Shown one piece after another: positions 1-9,005 of a DNA stretch of 64,000 nt; positions within the stretch are counted from its first letter, which is position 1; each line of letters begins with the position of its first letter. The notes beneath the pieces were generated by a model that searched no databases, had not been told where the DNA came from, and saw nothing but the letters and a program-made list of their open reading frames with translations. The stretch is taken from NCBI RefSeq assembly GCF_021390595.1, contig NZ_JAJEJR010000002.1, forward strand, positions 434,001 to 498,000, written 5' to 3'. This stretch comes from Paraburkholderia sp. HP33-1. Lineage in GTDB: Bacteria > Pseudomonadota > Gammaproteobacteria > Burkholderiales > Burkholderiaceae. The position numbers and the translations under genes were made by a program.

Positions 1-136
1 CCAGTTCGTGATTGAGCGCGTAAGACGTGTAGGTCGTGCTACCTGCCTTGGGCATATCGAACGTCTGGGCCAATGCCGGGCTGACAGAAACTGTCAGGGA
101 CGCGCCCAGTGCCAATGCGCTTAAGTTTGCCTTCAT
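1..136 (-). CDS. Secreted hypothetical protein, N-terminal part only
   Basis: Only the first 45 codons lie in the window and the gene runs off the left edge. The start ATG (complement of 134-136) is preceded by an AGGAGC ribosome binding site. The protein opens with a Sec signal peptide: MKANLS, a hydrophobic stretch, then a likely cleavage after PALAQ, followed by TFDMPKAGSTTYTSYA. I do not recognise the mature family. It is co-oriented with the large regulator to its right, with about 215 bp between them. Confidence 0.55.
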   Translation of the reverse strand, partial: MKANLSALALGASLTVSVSPALAQTFDMPKAGSTTYTSYALNHEL

Positions 137-351
137 TTCAATTAGCTCCTGAAGTGGCGAAGTCCGTTGCGACAATCGCGCGTAGAAGTGGCGTATGAAG
201 ATCCAATGTGAAGACTAGAAGAGGAGGTCGTCAGGTTGCACGACCAGAGGCCGAATGAAATCCGAAAATTCCCCGAAAGCGGCAGCGACGACGGCGACTG
301 GCGGTGAGGGTTGTTCGACGCCTGCCGACATTCATGTGCGCCGTTTTCGCT

Positions 352-3003
352 CTATCGCCCCGGAAATGCCATTGCAGTCACTTGTTCGAAGCTTAACCGC
401 GCCCCATCGCTCGCAAGTCGATCGCATTCTTCTCGCGTGAAAGCCGAGTCGACCATGGTTCGCGCTTCCTCGTAGCTGGATACCGCAATCGGCGGAAACC
501 AATCGCGGACTGCCTGTAGCTGGCGGTTGTCGATCCAGGCAAGTGTCCTCGCGGCGTCGACGAGACGGCCCTGCCGCGCAAGTAGAAGCGCCACATAGGA
601 GTAGGGATAGGTAGTCGGACCGAATGTATGCATCAATAGCGTGCAAGCGCTCGCCAATGCAAGTTCAGCTGCCTTGACGTCACCGAGATGAACGAGCGCC
701 GCGCCGCGCATAAGCAGGATTTGCGATCGCAGTTGCACACTCTCTCTCACACTCGAACTGTCAAGGATATCGTTACATCGCCGTAACGCCGACGCATAGT
801 CACCCTGCGCGATGTCGAGGCTGGGAAGCAGGAGTTCGCAGCGGTCTCCGAAGTAGCTGTCGCCGCGACGATGGCCCTGCAACGCCGCATTGACAAGACT
901 TCTCGCTTCATCCGGCTTGCGGTCGATGAGGTTTGCGAACAGTGCTCTGCAATAAGCGAGGGACGTTTGCAACCACGACGGCCACGTGTCGTCGGACAGG
1001 GCTTGCGCCTCAGCAAGGGCTGCTGCCGCCGCGTCGCGATCGGCCATAACGGCAAAGTAAAGCGCAGCAAACGTCAAGGACCGGAATACGCCGAATCGGT
1101 CGTTCAGGCCTTGATATAGTCGAGCGGCTTTGAGGGCCGAAGCGGCTTGGTGTTTCGCCTCCGTGCGCATGCGCAGACCAGCGACGGCAAACCAGAAGCG
1201 CGCTGCCAGTCGAGGCGGCGTTGACTCGTCCACCCAGGGCTCGATCGTACGGTACAGCCGCGCGCCTTCGTCGTTGACGCCTCGCGCATCCCATAGCATG
1301 TCGGTGGCCGCCGCAAGTTCGACCGCGATCTGGCGATCGCCCGTCGGCCCGAGTGCCCACGCCACGGCCGCGCGTACGTTGTCGAGGTCAGGCGCGATGC
1401 GACGCATCCGCGCCAGGGGCTCCTCAAAGAGATCGTCTCCGGTCAGGATCTGCGCCAGTGCTTCGGCGTGGCGCCGGCGCGTCGCGTCGAGCGAGCCAGT
1501 GATGGCTAGCCGCTCCAATGCGAAGGCCCGGCTGCTTTCGAGAAGCCGGTAGCGCGGCATCTCCCCCCGTTCAACCATCACGAGCGATTTGTCCACGAGT
1601 GAGGCGAGGTGATCGATGACTGCCCAGCTATCGATTGTCTGGTCGCTCGCCACGCGCTGTGCGGCTTCAAGCGAGAAGGTGCCCATGAACACGCCGAGCC
1701 GATCGAACACCGTTTGCTCGGGCGCACTCAACAGCTCATAGCTCCACTGCATTGCCCCCCGCAAAGTTTGATGGCGGGGCGGCGCAGTTCGATTTCCGCC
1801 CGCCAGCAGCCTCAGCCGCTCGTCGAGCCGCCGCAGCAGACCATGCACGCCGAGGAGCGGTTCCCGCGCTGCGGCGAACTCAATCGCCAGAGGAATTCCA
1901 TCGAGCCGCCGGCAGATCTCGACCACATCGCTCACGTTCCCGCTATCGACCGTGAACTTCGGATCGGCGGCCTGTATGCGCGCGACGAACAGTTGGACAG
2001 CGCCGAAACCGGGGGCAGAGGCCGCGTCTGCGTTCGCGGGCACTGCCAGCGCGTCGAGTCGAAAGATCTGCTCCTGATCGATGTGCAACGGTTCCTGGCT
2101 TGTGACCAGCACCCGCACGCCCGGTGCGTCGGCCACGATCTGCGTGATCAAGTCCGCTGCCTGTTCCAGCAGATGCTCGCAGTTGTCCAGCGACAGCAGA
2201 AGTCTCTGATCCTTGATCAACTGCACCAGCGATGTGAGTCCGCCTTCCCTGAGCGCTATCTGGTGCCCCAACACGCGCGCCACGGTCGGCACGAGCAACA
2301 GGCCGTCCGCCAGCGACGCCAGTTCGACAATCCAGACGCCGTCCGCATAGTCATTACGCAGCTCGTACGCCACTGCCTGCGCTAACCGTGTCTTTCCGAT
2401 ACCTGCGGGGCCTACGACGCTGACGACCCGGGAAACCTCCAGCAAACGCGCCAGCGCGGCGACGTCTTCCGCACGCCCATAGAGCGGAGGCATCTGGACC
2501 GGCAGATTATTGGTTGCGGCTACATTGGTGAAATCATAGGGAGACTGCTCAGGCACCGCTTCGTGAAGCGATTCCGGCATGTAGACTTGACCATCGAACG
2601 CCAGCGATTGTGAAGGTGCTGTCAGGTCCGAGCCTTCGCCGGAAATTGACTCGATGGGCCGGAGGTCAAAAATATAGCCTCGGCGCGGCACCGTCCGGAT
2701 CAACTTTTGACTCCGATCGTCCAACGCCGCGCGCAATTCGCTGATGCACTGAACCAGGGAATCGTCGGTGACGATAACGTCGCGCCACACGGCCTCGATG
2801 AGCTCGTTTCTGCCAAGCAGGCGACCGGGATGGCGCGCCAGATGCTGCAATAGCGCAAAGGTCTTCGGTCTGAGCGCGACAGGCCGTCCTTCGACTCGCA
2901 GTTCGCCGCGCCCTATATCGAGGTCGAATCCGGGGTAGTGCAATATGGCTACGTCGACCGGGTTCGGCGTGGTGATGGATTTCGCGGAATTTTCGGCGTT
3001 CAT
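352..3003 (-). CDS. Winged-helix DNA-binding protein fused to a STAND-type NTPase
   Basis: A predicted 883-residue cytoplasmic regulator. Residues about 26-115 form an OmpR/PhoB-type winged helix (RPKTFALLQHLARHPGRLL, then VPRRGYIF in the wing). A P-loop ATPase follows, with Walker A GPAGIGKT at about 198-205 and a Walker B region reading LLLSLDNCEH, as in NB-ARC/LuxR-like ATPases. The helical C-terminal 400 residues are probably TPR-like. There is no receiver domain, so the signal is unlikely to be a kinase. The ATG at 3003 was chosen because family similarity begins soon after it; an in-frame upstream ATG at 3057 would add 18 residues. The divergent ABC transporter genes are possible targets, which is inference only. 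Confidence 0.8.
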   Translation of the reverse strand: MNAENSAKSITTPNPVDVAILHYPGFDLDIGRGELRVEGRPVALRPKTFALLQHLARHPGRLLGRNELIEAVWRDVIVTDDSLVQCISELRAALDDRSQKLIRTVPRRGYIFDLRPIESISGEGSDLTAPSQSLAFDGQVYMPESLHEAVPEQSPYDFTNVAATNNLPVQMPPLYGRAEDVAALARLLEVSRVVSVVGPAGIGKTRLAQAVAYELRNDYADGVWIVELASLADGLLLVPTVARVLGHQIALREGGLTSLVQLIKDQRLLLSLDNCEHLLEQAADLITQIVADAPGVRVLVTSQEPLHIDQEQIFRLDALAVPANADAASAPGFGAVQLFVARIQAADPKFTVDSGNVSDVVEICRRLDGIPLAIEFAAAREPLLGVHGLLRRLDERLRLLAGGNRTAPPRHQTLRGAMQWSYELLSAPEQTVFDRLGVFMGTFSLEAAQRVASDQTIDSWAVIDHLASLVDKSLVMVERGEMPRYRLLESSRAFALERLAITGSLDATRRRHAEALAQILTGDDLFEEPLARMRRIAPDLDNVRAAVAWALGPTGDRQIAVELAAATDMLWDARGVNDEGARLYRTIEPWVDESTPPRLAARFWFAVAGLRMRTEAKHQAASALKAARLYQGLNDRFGVFRSLTFAALYFAVMADRDAAAAALAEAQALSDDTWPSWLQTSLAYCRALFANLIDRKPDEARSLVNAALQGHRRGDSYFGDRCELLLPSLDIAQGDYASALRRCNDILDSSSVRESVQLRSQILLMRGAALVHLGDVKAAELALASACTLLMHTFGPTTYPYSYVALLLARQGRLVDAARTLAWIDNRQLQAVRDWFPPIAVSSYEEARTMVDSAFTREECDRLASDGARLSFEQVTAMAFPGR

Positions 3004-3743
3004 TCGGCCAATCGTCGTGTGAGTCGACGCCTCCCTGACTACCCTGATCCATGTCATCCATTGATGGAATATGGGGACAACGATCTATCCGCCGGTGTTT
3101 GACGTCTTCTCGGACGCGCTGCGTTGCTTGTGCTGTCAGGCGTTGACTTCCGATGCCCAGGATCGGCTTGTCGGTTGGACAAGCATGTTTGCAAACGTGA
3201 ATTCGATCGCCGCTAAATCTTCTATAGTATGGGCCATCTTGCGAAGAAGCTTCATCGGACACCCAGGAAAAAAACATGGCCGCAAGTACGATACCTATGC
3301 GATGAAGAAGGGGACCACAGCTACGCAACAATTGAATTCCGTCGCAAACAAGCGCCTTTTAGTGGAAGACATGATTCATATTCGATGACGGATATCCTTG
3401 CCTAAGCGATGACGGTACCTGAAGGCGAAGTGCGACGGAGCGCGTCCTCGACCGCGAAGCGATTGACCGTATTGGCGGATTTCGTCTTCCAAACCGTAAC
3501 GTTGACGAGTCCTTCGCCTATCATGGGTAGAAACCGTCCGTTGCTTGCGGTGCCCCGGTAGGAAACTAACAAGGTCTTTGGGGCTCGAGTTAAATCCCGA
3601 ACTTGCAGGGCATGCGAACCGTTCATGCCTTTTTGGACATTACGGTTAATCGACTCGATTCAGTTCATACGCTTTATTCAGGAAGCGATAACTCTGGTCG
3701 CTTCATCGGCAGGGTGACCGGTTGAAGACGAGTCACCGATGAC
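3004..3743. other. Intergenic region without a convincing gene
   Basis: About 740 bp separate the divergent regulator and ABC transporter genes. Two small open frames (3071-3388 plus strand, 3402-3626 minus strand, 74 codons) have no recognisable domain and no good ribosome binding site. The minus-strand one could be a gene relic but is not called. Composition is less GC-rich than the catabolic block to the right. Promoters for both flanking transcripts presumably lie here; none is clear enough to mark. Confidence 0.4.
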
Positions 3744-4388
3744 ATGATCAGTCTGTACACAATGCAGGCGCTGCACCGCCTGGTCTACAGGATGCTTCTG
3801 TTTCTGGTTGCGTCCGGACTAACGCTCGTCTTTGGGTTGCTGCGCGTTTTAAGCATCGCTCATGCTGCATTCTATATGTTGGGTGCTTATCTCTCCTATA
3901 CCGCTGTCGCGATCACAGGGAGCTTTTGGCTTTCATTGTTCATCGCGCCAAGTGTCGCGGGATTGCGTGGCGCCACAGTGGAATACGGGCTGTTGCGGCG
4001 TATTCGCAGTCGCGGATACGAACACGAGATGCTTTTGACTCTCGGCCTGTTTTACATGATGTCCGAAGCAATGCGCTGGATCTGGGGTAACTATACGTTA
4101 GAGGTCCCAATCCCCTCCCTTCTGGTTGGCTCGGTTCCAGTTTTGGGCTGCCGATACCCGTTATATCGCCTTTTCATCCTTGCCTTTTCAGCTCTGATTT
4201 GCGTGTTGTTGGGAATTGGCCTCAAACGTACGCGGCTTGGGGTCATTATTCGTTCGTCTGTTTCGGATCGGGAAATGGTAAGCGCGCTGGGCGTCAATAC
4301 TTTCCTCGTGATGACCGGAGTCTTTGCCATGGGTGCGGCCTTGTCCGCTATCGCGGTATTGTGGGCGTCGTCGGGAAAGCTGGTTTAA
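3744..4388 (+). pseudogene. Truncated branched-chain-type ABC permease (LivH-like)
   Basis: The 214-residue product matches the N-terminal two thirds of LivH-type permeases: SGLTLVFGLLRVLSIAHAAF in the first membrane region, then MLGAYLS, and later TRLGVIIRSSVSDREMVSALG, the conserved cytoplasmic loop next to the ATPase. Family members are about 290 residues. Here similarity stops after GAALSAIA and the frame ends a few codons later. The missing part would contain the last membrane segments. Only 46 bp separate the stop from the ATPase gene, so the second permease (LivM) is absent as well. Most likely the remnant of an internal deletion and non-functional. Confidence 0.7.
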
Positions 4389-4438
4389 TCCGGCGCCTGA
4401 TCGGCATATGGCGTGCACCCAGGAGAGAACAGCCATGA
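4376..4438 (+). pseudogene. Possible C-terminal tail of the lost LivM permease
   Basis: In a different frame from the truncated LivH, the 20 codons before a stop at 4436-4438 read KAGLIRRLIGIWRAPRREQP, a basic tail like the ends of LivM permeases. Its TGA overlaps the ATG of the next ATPase gene as ATGA, the usual livM-livG junction. This suggests a deletion joined the middle of livH to the last codons of livM. The stretch is short, so the assignment is inference. Confidence 0.35.
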
Positions 4439-5199
4439 AACCGACGCTTGAACTCCGAGAAATTCATCACGATTTTTCGGGACTTCGTGTGCTGGCAGGC
4501 GTCGACCTGAGCGTTTTTCCGGGTGAGCGGCACGCCATCATCGGACCGAATGGCGCAGGCAAAACGACTTTGCTCAACATAATCAGCGGGCGCTTGCATC
4601 CACGGCACGGGTGCGTCATCTATAGGCAGAAGGACATCACGCGGATGTCTCCCTATCGTATCGCTCGTCTTGGCGTCGCTCGTTCCTTCCAGGTTATCAA
4701 CACCTTTCCACGGCTGACTGTCTTTGACTCCGTGCGAAGCGCCGTGTTGTCCCGCATCGGCAGGCGACTCGATGTCTGGCATGTCGTCGACCACCAGGAG
4801 TCTGTGACCCGGCAGACAACCAATGTTCTTCGATTGCTTGGGCTACTCGAGAGGCGCGATACACCAGCATGTGCGCTTTCATACGGCGAACAGAGACAAC
4901 TCGAGATCGCCCTCACCATCGCGGCGTCTCCCGAATTGGTCTTGCTGGATGAGCCAACCGCAGGTCTCGACGTTGACGAATCGCGCAAGGCCATTGAGTT
5001 GATCCATCAGGTAAGCAAAAACAAGACGCTCGTGATGATCGAGCACGACATGGAGGTTGTTTTCGCGCTGGCCGACCGGATTAGCGTGCTTCATTATGGC
5101 GTGTTGGTTGCGTGCGGAACGCCGGATCAAATCCGCAATAGTAAGGAAGTTCAGTCAGCATATCTCGGAACGAATTTGTACGTAGGAAGAAGGTCATGA
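4435..5199 (+). CDS. Branched-chain-type ABC transporter ATPase (LivG-like)
   Basis: The 254-residue ATPase energises import of branched-chain amino acids or, in many soil bacteria, of aromatic acids and amides. It has Walker A GPNGAGKTT, the signature LSYGEQRQLEIAL (Y in place of the usual G), Walker B LVLLDEPTAGLD and the H-switch MIEHDMEVVF. The start ATG at 4435 is preceded by AGGAGAG and overlaps the stop of the permease remnant; its own stop overlaps the next ATPase start. The protein looks intact although its permeases are not, so it either serves permeases encoded elsewhere or is decaying. Confidence 0.85.
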   Translation: MKPTLELREIHHDFSGLRVLAGVDLSVFPGERHAIIGPNGAGKTTLLNIISGRLHPRHGCVIYRQKDITRMSPYRIARLGVARSFQVINTFPRLTVFDSVRSAVLSRIGRRLDVWHVVDHQESVTRQTTNVLRLLGLLERRDTPACALSYGEQRQLEIALTIAASPELVLLDEPTAGLDVDESRKAIELIHQVSKNKTLVMIEHDMEVVFALADRISVLHYGVLVACGTPDQIRNSKEVQSAYLGTNLYVGRRS

Positions 5200-5912
5200 T
5201 GCAAGCCACCGGGCTGCACGCCTATTATGAAAAGTCGCACATTCTTCAAGGCGCCTCTCTGATGGTTGAGGATGGGGAAGTTGTTTGTCTTTTGGGCCGC
5301 AATGGTGTCGGCAAATCGACGACACTTAAGAGCATCATGGGACTCGTCAAACTGGCGTCAGGCGCAGTGTTCTTTAATGGGAACAACATAACCAATTTGC
5401 CGCCGCACTATATTGCGCGACTCGGTTTTGGATATGTGCCGGAGGAGCGTCGGATTTTTCCTACTATTAGCGTGAAAGAAAACCTCCTGATGGGAATAAA
5501 GCATGCGCTACCAGCAACCTGCCCGAGAAGCGGGAGCCCCTGGACACTGGAGCGCGTCTACGAGTTCTTTCCTCTGCTTGGCGAGCGTGAGGTACAGCGC
5601 GCCGGTACGTTGTCCGGTGGGGAACAGCAAATGCTCTGCACGGGGCGCGCGCTAATGGGCAACCCGAGCGTGCTATTGATTGACGAGCCAACGGAGGGGC
5701 TCGCTCCCGCGATCGTCGCGCAGGTTGAGGGAATATTGCGCGCGGTACATCATGACGGCACGGCCATCTTGCTGGTCGATCAGACGATGGGTCTCGCGCT
5801 GTCGCTCGGAAGCCGCTTTTATGTGATGTCGAAGGGAAGTATCGTCTTTTCCGGTAACGCAGTGGAGTTGATGGAGAACGATCAAGTCAGAAAACGATAT
5901 TTGGAATTGTGA
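5196..5912 (+). CDS. Branched-chain-type ABC transporter ATPase (LivF-like)
   Basis: The second ATPase of the LivGF pair, 238 residues. Visible motifs are Walker A GRNGVGKST, a signature with LSGGEQQML, Walker B VLLIDEPTEGLAP, and the typical LivF stretch GYVPEERRIFPTISVKENL. The start ATG overlaps the LivG stop by four bases, so the two are translationally coupled. The sequence shows no damage. Confidence 0.88.
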   Translation: MMQATGLHAYYEKSHILQGASLMVEDGEVVCLLGRNGVGKSTTLKSIMGLVKLASGAVFFNGNNITNLPPHYIARLGFGYVPEERRIFPTISVKENLLMGIKHALPATCPRSGSPWTLERVYEFFPLLGEREVQRAGTLSGGEQQMLCTGRALMGNPSVLLIDEPTEGLAPAIVAQVEGILRAVHHDGTAILLVDQTMGLALSLGSRFYVMSKGSIVFSGNAVELMENDQVRKRYLEL

Positions 5913-5958
5913 AAACGCGCACTTGGGATTAGGTGGCTGGTCTGCAGAGACGCTAAGC

Positions 5959-7245
5959 ATGAACATTCGAACTGGTCGGCGTGCATTTGTCAAAGGCGTA
6001 GCTGCGGGTTGCGCCGTTGCTGTGGGACCGTGGATTGCCGTGCGCCCTGCCTGGAGTCAGGGTAGTTCCATCAAAATTGGTGTGATCGAACCCCTGTCGG
6101 GTCCGATAGCATATCTTGGAGAATCTTTCGTCGCGGCCGCCAAATTTGGTGCGTACAAACTCAATCGGGCCGGTGGGGTGCTCGGCCGGCAGGTGGAGAT
6201 CGTACCGGCGGATAGTGAACTCAGACCTGACGTCGCTATTCGCCGCGCGAACGATTTGCTCTATCGTGAGAAGGTGGACATGCTTTCTGCTGAGGGATCG
6301 GCAATAGCAAGGGCAGTTGCCCAGGTTGCAAACCGGAATCGGAAAATATTCGTCACGTGCGCTTCTGAGGCGGCGGAGCTTACGGGAGAAGAGTTCCTGG
6401 ACACGACTTTTCGCTGCTGCCTGAATACCGACATGCACTCGCGAATGCTCGCTTTGTACTTCACCAGAATGGCGAAGCTGAAGGCCACAAAATTCTATCT
6501 TTTGAACGCGGATTACAATTTCGGACGCGCTTGCGCGGAGGGCTTCAAGAAGGCTTTTGATAAGTTGAAGGCGCCCAATCAAAGCATTGTCGGGGAGGAA
6601 TATCACCCGCTTCAAAACGTGCAGGATTTCGCTCCGTACGTCACCAAAATCATGGCTTCCGGCGCCCAAGTCGTCATCACAGGGGACTCGGGCCAGGATC
6701 TCCGTCTGCTGCTTCAACAGGGGAAGTCCTTGGGGTGGAAGGTGAAGACGGGTGGATTCTATCTCAACGACCCGATAGTATTGCAAGCAGTACAGGGGGC
6801 AGCCGTCGGTCATATAACCGCAGACGCTTACCAGGTGACACTCGACACACCTGAAAACAAAGCGTTCATCCGGGAATGGCGAGAATACTATCCTGACGCG
6901 CCGATCAGTTATAAATATCCGAACGCCGCCGTTATTCACACGGTAAGCGCGATTCTCTGGCTCGGTGACGTGATAAAGCGTGCAGGCACTCTGGATACTG
7001 CCAGGTTGATTCAGACCTGGGAGGGAGCCAGGTTTGCAGCAATTTTGGGCGACGTAGAAATGCGAGCATGCGATCATCAGATGCAGAGTCCGGGGCTCAT
7101 ATCAGAGATACTCGATCCGGAACAGATACCCGCTGAGATCCGCTACTACGGCGACGCCTTCCCCTATATCGGCAGGTCGACCCGAATTGCGAAAGAAGAG
7201 CTGACAATAACTCCACGATACACAGGCAACCAGCGCTGCGGTTGA
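5959..7245 (+). CDS. ABC transporter periplasmic substrate-binding protein (LivJ/AmiC-type)
   Basis: A 428-residue type I periplasmic binding protein. The N-terminus carries a twin-arginine-like signal (TGRRAFVKG followed by a hydrophobic stretch), which would send it folded to the periplasm. The mature part starts IKIGVIEPLSGPIAYLGE, the family's first beta strand, and continues with NRAGGVLGR and FYLLNADYNFGR. I preferred the ATG at 5959 because it places the twin arginines at residues 6-7; an upstream in-frame ATG at 5923 would add 12 residues before the signal. It is the last gene of the partial transporter set; the ligand is unknown, possibly an amide or an aromatic acid. Confidence 0.82.
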   Translation: MNIRTGRRAFVKGVAAGCAVAVGPWIAVRPAWSQGSSIKIGVIEPLSGPIAYLGESFVAAAKFGAYKLNRAGGVLGRQVEIVPADSELRPDVAIRRANDLLYREKVDMLSAEGSAIARAVAQVANRNRKIFVTCASEAAELTGEEFLDTTFRCCLNTDMHSRMLALYFTRMAKLKATKFYLLNADYNFGRACAEGFKKAFDKLKAPNQSIVGEEYHPLQNVQDFAPYVTKIMASGAQVVITGDSGQDLRLLLQQGKSLGWKVKTGGFYLNDPIVLQAVQGAAVGHITADAYQVTLDTPENKAFIREWREYYPDAPISYKYPNAAVIHTVSAILWLGDVIKRAGTLDTARLIQTWEGARFAAILGDVEMRACDHQMQSPGLISEILDPEQIPAEIRYYGDAFPYIGRSTRIAKEELTITPRYTGNQRCG

Positions 7246-7627
7246 CGTGTCTGAGACTCCGTCAGCATCCACTTCTAATCGCGTCAGGCGAATGCCCTCA
7301 CGGCCGATTGCTTTTCGGCACAATTTCGGCGCTTATTCGGGATACCTTCGTGCGACCCGACTCCCCTATGCCTATGCTGGGATTGCCAGTGCCTGCCATT
7401 GAAACGGCTCCGCCTGCGGACGACCCCCAAAGGCTGCATGTTTTGCTCGACGACGGTTCGGTCGATAGTGAAACTCGTCAAAAGGCGGCCGCTCCTCGAA
7501 CGAATGTCACGCAGAAAGTCTGATCTCAGTTGACGCCGTACCCGCAAAAACGAATGCGGCCGTTCAATACCCGCGAATAGCGCGAATGGACGGCGCCTAC
7601 AGTGCGGTCAGCAAGGAGGTCCTCAAC
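7246..7627. other. Intergenic region, no gene recognised
   Basis: About 380 bp between the binding protein and a small secreted protein. An open frame at 7242-7523 has no ribosome binding site or family features and was not called. The right end contains the AAGGAGG site (about 7613-7619) that sets the next start. Confidence 0.4.
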
Positions 7628-8080
7628 ATGAAAAGTCCTCGTATTAAACGCGCGGCGTTTGCATTCGCAGTGTTCACGACGCTCGAAGCAGCATGCGGCA
7701 TAAGCCTGGCTGCATCGTCTGGAGAGCGTGTCGCCGTGGCCGGTTCGGACGCATCTGTGACGGCGAACATGGCCTTCCATGGCACCCGGCCAGCCGACGT
7801 CGACGGTGGTCCGGTTGTTCTCACGCTGAAAACACCGTCCGGCGGGACGTCGCGACTCACTTACGTCAACGAAGACGGTTGGTGGCTTGAAGACCACGCC
7901 GCGCCATCCAGGCAGGACGAAGCGCGAATTACTCCCGCATCGGCTGAGCGACAACAGGAGGCGTCGAGCTTCGAGCGGCCCATGACTGCTTTCATCGACG
8001 GTCCCACGGGCTTCACCTATGTCTGGGTGGCCGATCAGGGATGGAAGTTCATCGGCCGTTTGTCCGACAGGAACCGATGA
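7628..8080 (+). CDS. Small secreted hypothetical protein
   Basis: A predicted 150-residue exported protein. The ATG at 7628 follows an excellent AAGGAGG. The N-terminus MKSPRIKRAAFAFAVFTTLE begins a Sec-type signal ending near SLAAS. The mature region has two similar aromatic turns, LTYVNEDGWW and FTYVWVADQGWKF, perhaps an internal duplication of a small beta unit. No known family recognised. It is monocistronic, ending where the insertion-sequence debris begins. Confidence 0.6.
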   Translation: MKSPRIKRAAFAFAVFTTLEAACGISLAASSGERVAVAGSDASVTANMAFHGTRPADVDGGPVVLTLKTPSGGTSRLTYVNEDGWWLEDHAAPSRQDEARITPASAERQQEASSFERPMTAFIDGPTGFTYVWVADQGWKFIGRLSDRNR

Positions 8081-8137
8081 TCGACGGTGCAGACCTCAAC
8101 ACGCTTTGCGACTCGTAGGCCGATGCCCTGGCCGGGA

Positions 8138-8246
8138 ACACGGACCGGCCTACTCCATGCTGCCTTGCAAGCATCTCTGTTCCGGCTACGTCAGCGAGGC
8201 GTTGCTTAACCATCTTCAGCTTAAACTGCTCGCTGTACTTCGTCAT
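8138..8246 (-). pseudogene. IS3-family transposase OrfA fragment
   Basis: The minus strand from the ATG at 8246 reads MTKYSEQFKLKMVKQRL, then VAGTEMLARQHGVGRS, the start of an IS3-family OrfA helix-turn-helix protein. After about 36 codons the similarity ends, well short of the roughly 90-100 residues of an intact OrfA, and no OrfB follows. It lies in frame with the IS6-type fragment upstream, so the two now form one artificial open frame. Confidence 0.7.
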
Positions 8247-8351
8247 GAAAAACACCCAAAGGTTGGATCGGTGTCCGACTTTTGAGGTGCAGTTCAGGCG
8301 GTGGGAGTCGATAGCGGAGACCGCGTATGCTTCGATGGAAGATGACACGGG

Positions 8352-8738
8352 CGCTGAATGCAGCACCCGTTTGAAAAGACGCTTTGCCGGATCCTCGTCA
8401 CGGCGCTGCTGCAGTAGCACGCCCAGTTCAGCGCCGTGCTCATCCGCGGTGCACCACAGGACGAACGGCTCGCCGCGAAAGCTCACGGACAATTCATCAA
8501 GGTGCCATGTCGAACCCGGTCTGTGCCGGGCCGTTTTTTCTCGGCGTGCGAACGGCGCGCCAAACCGGTCACCCGAGCAACGGATCGACTCGTAGATCAC
8601 CGTTACGCCCCACTCGAGCAGCAGTTCCTCGATATCGCGCAGGATCAGGCTAAACCTGAAATACCACCGAACTGCGCGGCTGAAGACGACGGCAGGGAAG
8701 CGGTGACCGTGATAAAGCGAGCTCGTTTTCTTCATCAC
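8352..8738 (-). pseudogene. IS6-family transposase, N-terminal fragment
   Basis: About 129 codons match the first half of IS6/IS26-type DDE transposases: GHRFPAVVFSRAVRWYFRFS, LRDIEELLLEWGVTV, STWHLDELSV with the first catalytic Asp, TADEHGAELGVLLQQRRD and AKRLFKRVL. The second half with the remaining D and E is missing; the frame instead runs into unrelated sequence and an IS3 OrfA start. No terminal inverted repeats were recognised. Inactive remnant. Confidence 0.75.
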
Positions 8739-8950
8739 TTCAATCTACCTCCGCCCCCACCAGCAACCTTACAGTGCCGCTTTAACCTGTCAACCAGCAT
8801 GCAAACCTATGCTTGCAGTCAGGAGGCATCTACCTAAGTTGTCTTCAACTGCTGGATCCGTTCCAGTCCCTGCCTTTGGCGCCTTTCATCTGACCTGCAT
8901 GAAGTCGCCTCTGTCACACAGGGTAGTCACCCACTTGCTCCCGAAAAAAA

Positions 8951-8958
8951 TGTATGCA
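8951..8958. promoter_or_regulatory. Possible GntR-type operator before the dioxygenase operon
   Basis: TGTATGCA lies 48 bp before the dioxygenase beta-subunit start and differs at one base from the perfect TGTATACA palindrome in front of the permease gene of the same cluster (19043-19050). Both could be sites for the cluster's own GntR regulator. Eight bases is short, so this is tentative. Confidence 0.25.
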
Positions 8959-9005
8959 ATATTGGATCCGAAGTGATCGAACACGAGGAGTTGGAGGGTG
9001 TGCAC

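Noticed and set aside
255..440. Plus-strand open frame of 61 codons
   Set aside because: It overlaps the end of the large regulator gene and has no family features or good ribosome binding site.
3071..3388. Plus-strand 105-codon frame between regulator and transporter
   Set aside because: No recognisable domain and no ribosome binding site; composition looks non-coding.
3402..3626. Minus-strand 74-codon frame
   Set aside because: Somewhat protein-like but nothing recognised; too weak to call, mentioned under the intergenic entry.
7242..7523. Plus-strand 93-codon frame after the binding protein
   Set aside because: Starts inside the end of the binding-protein gene and lacks any family pattern.
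8049..8738. Single 229-codon minus-strand gene
   Set aside because: It is an accidental fusion of an IS6 transposase piece and an IS3 OrfA piece, reported as two pseudogenes.
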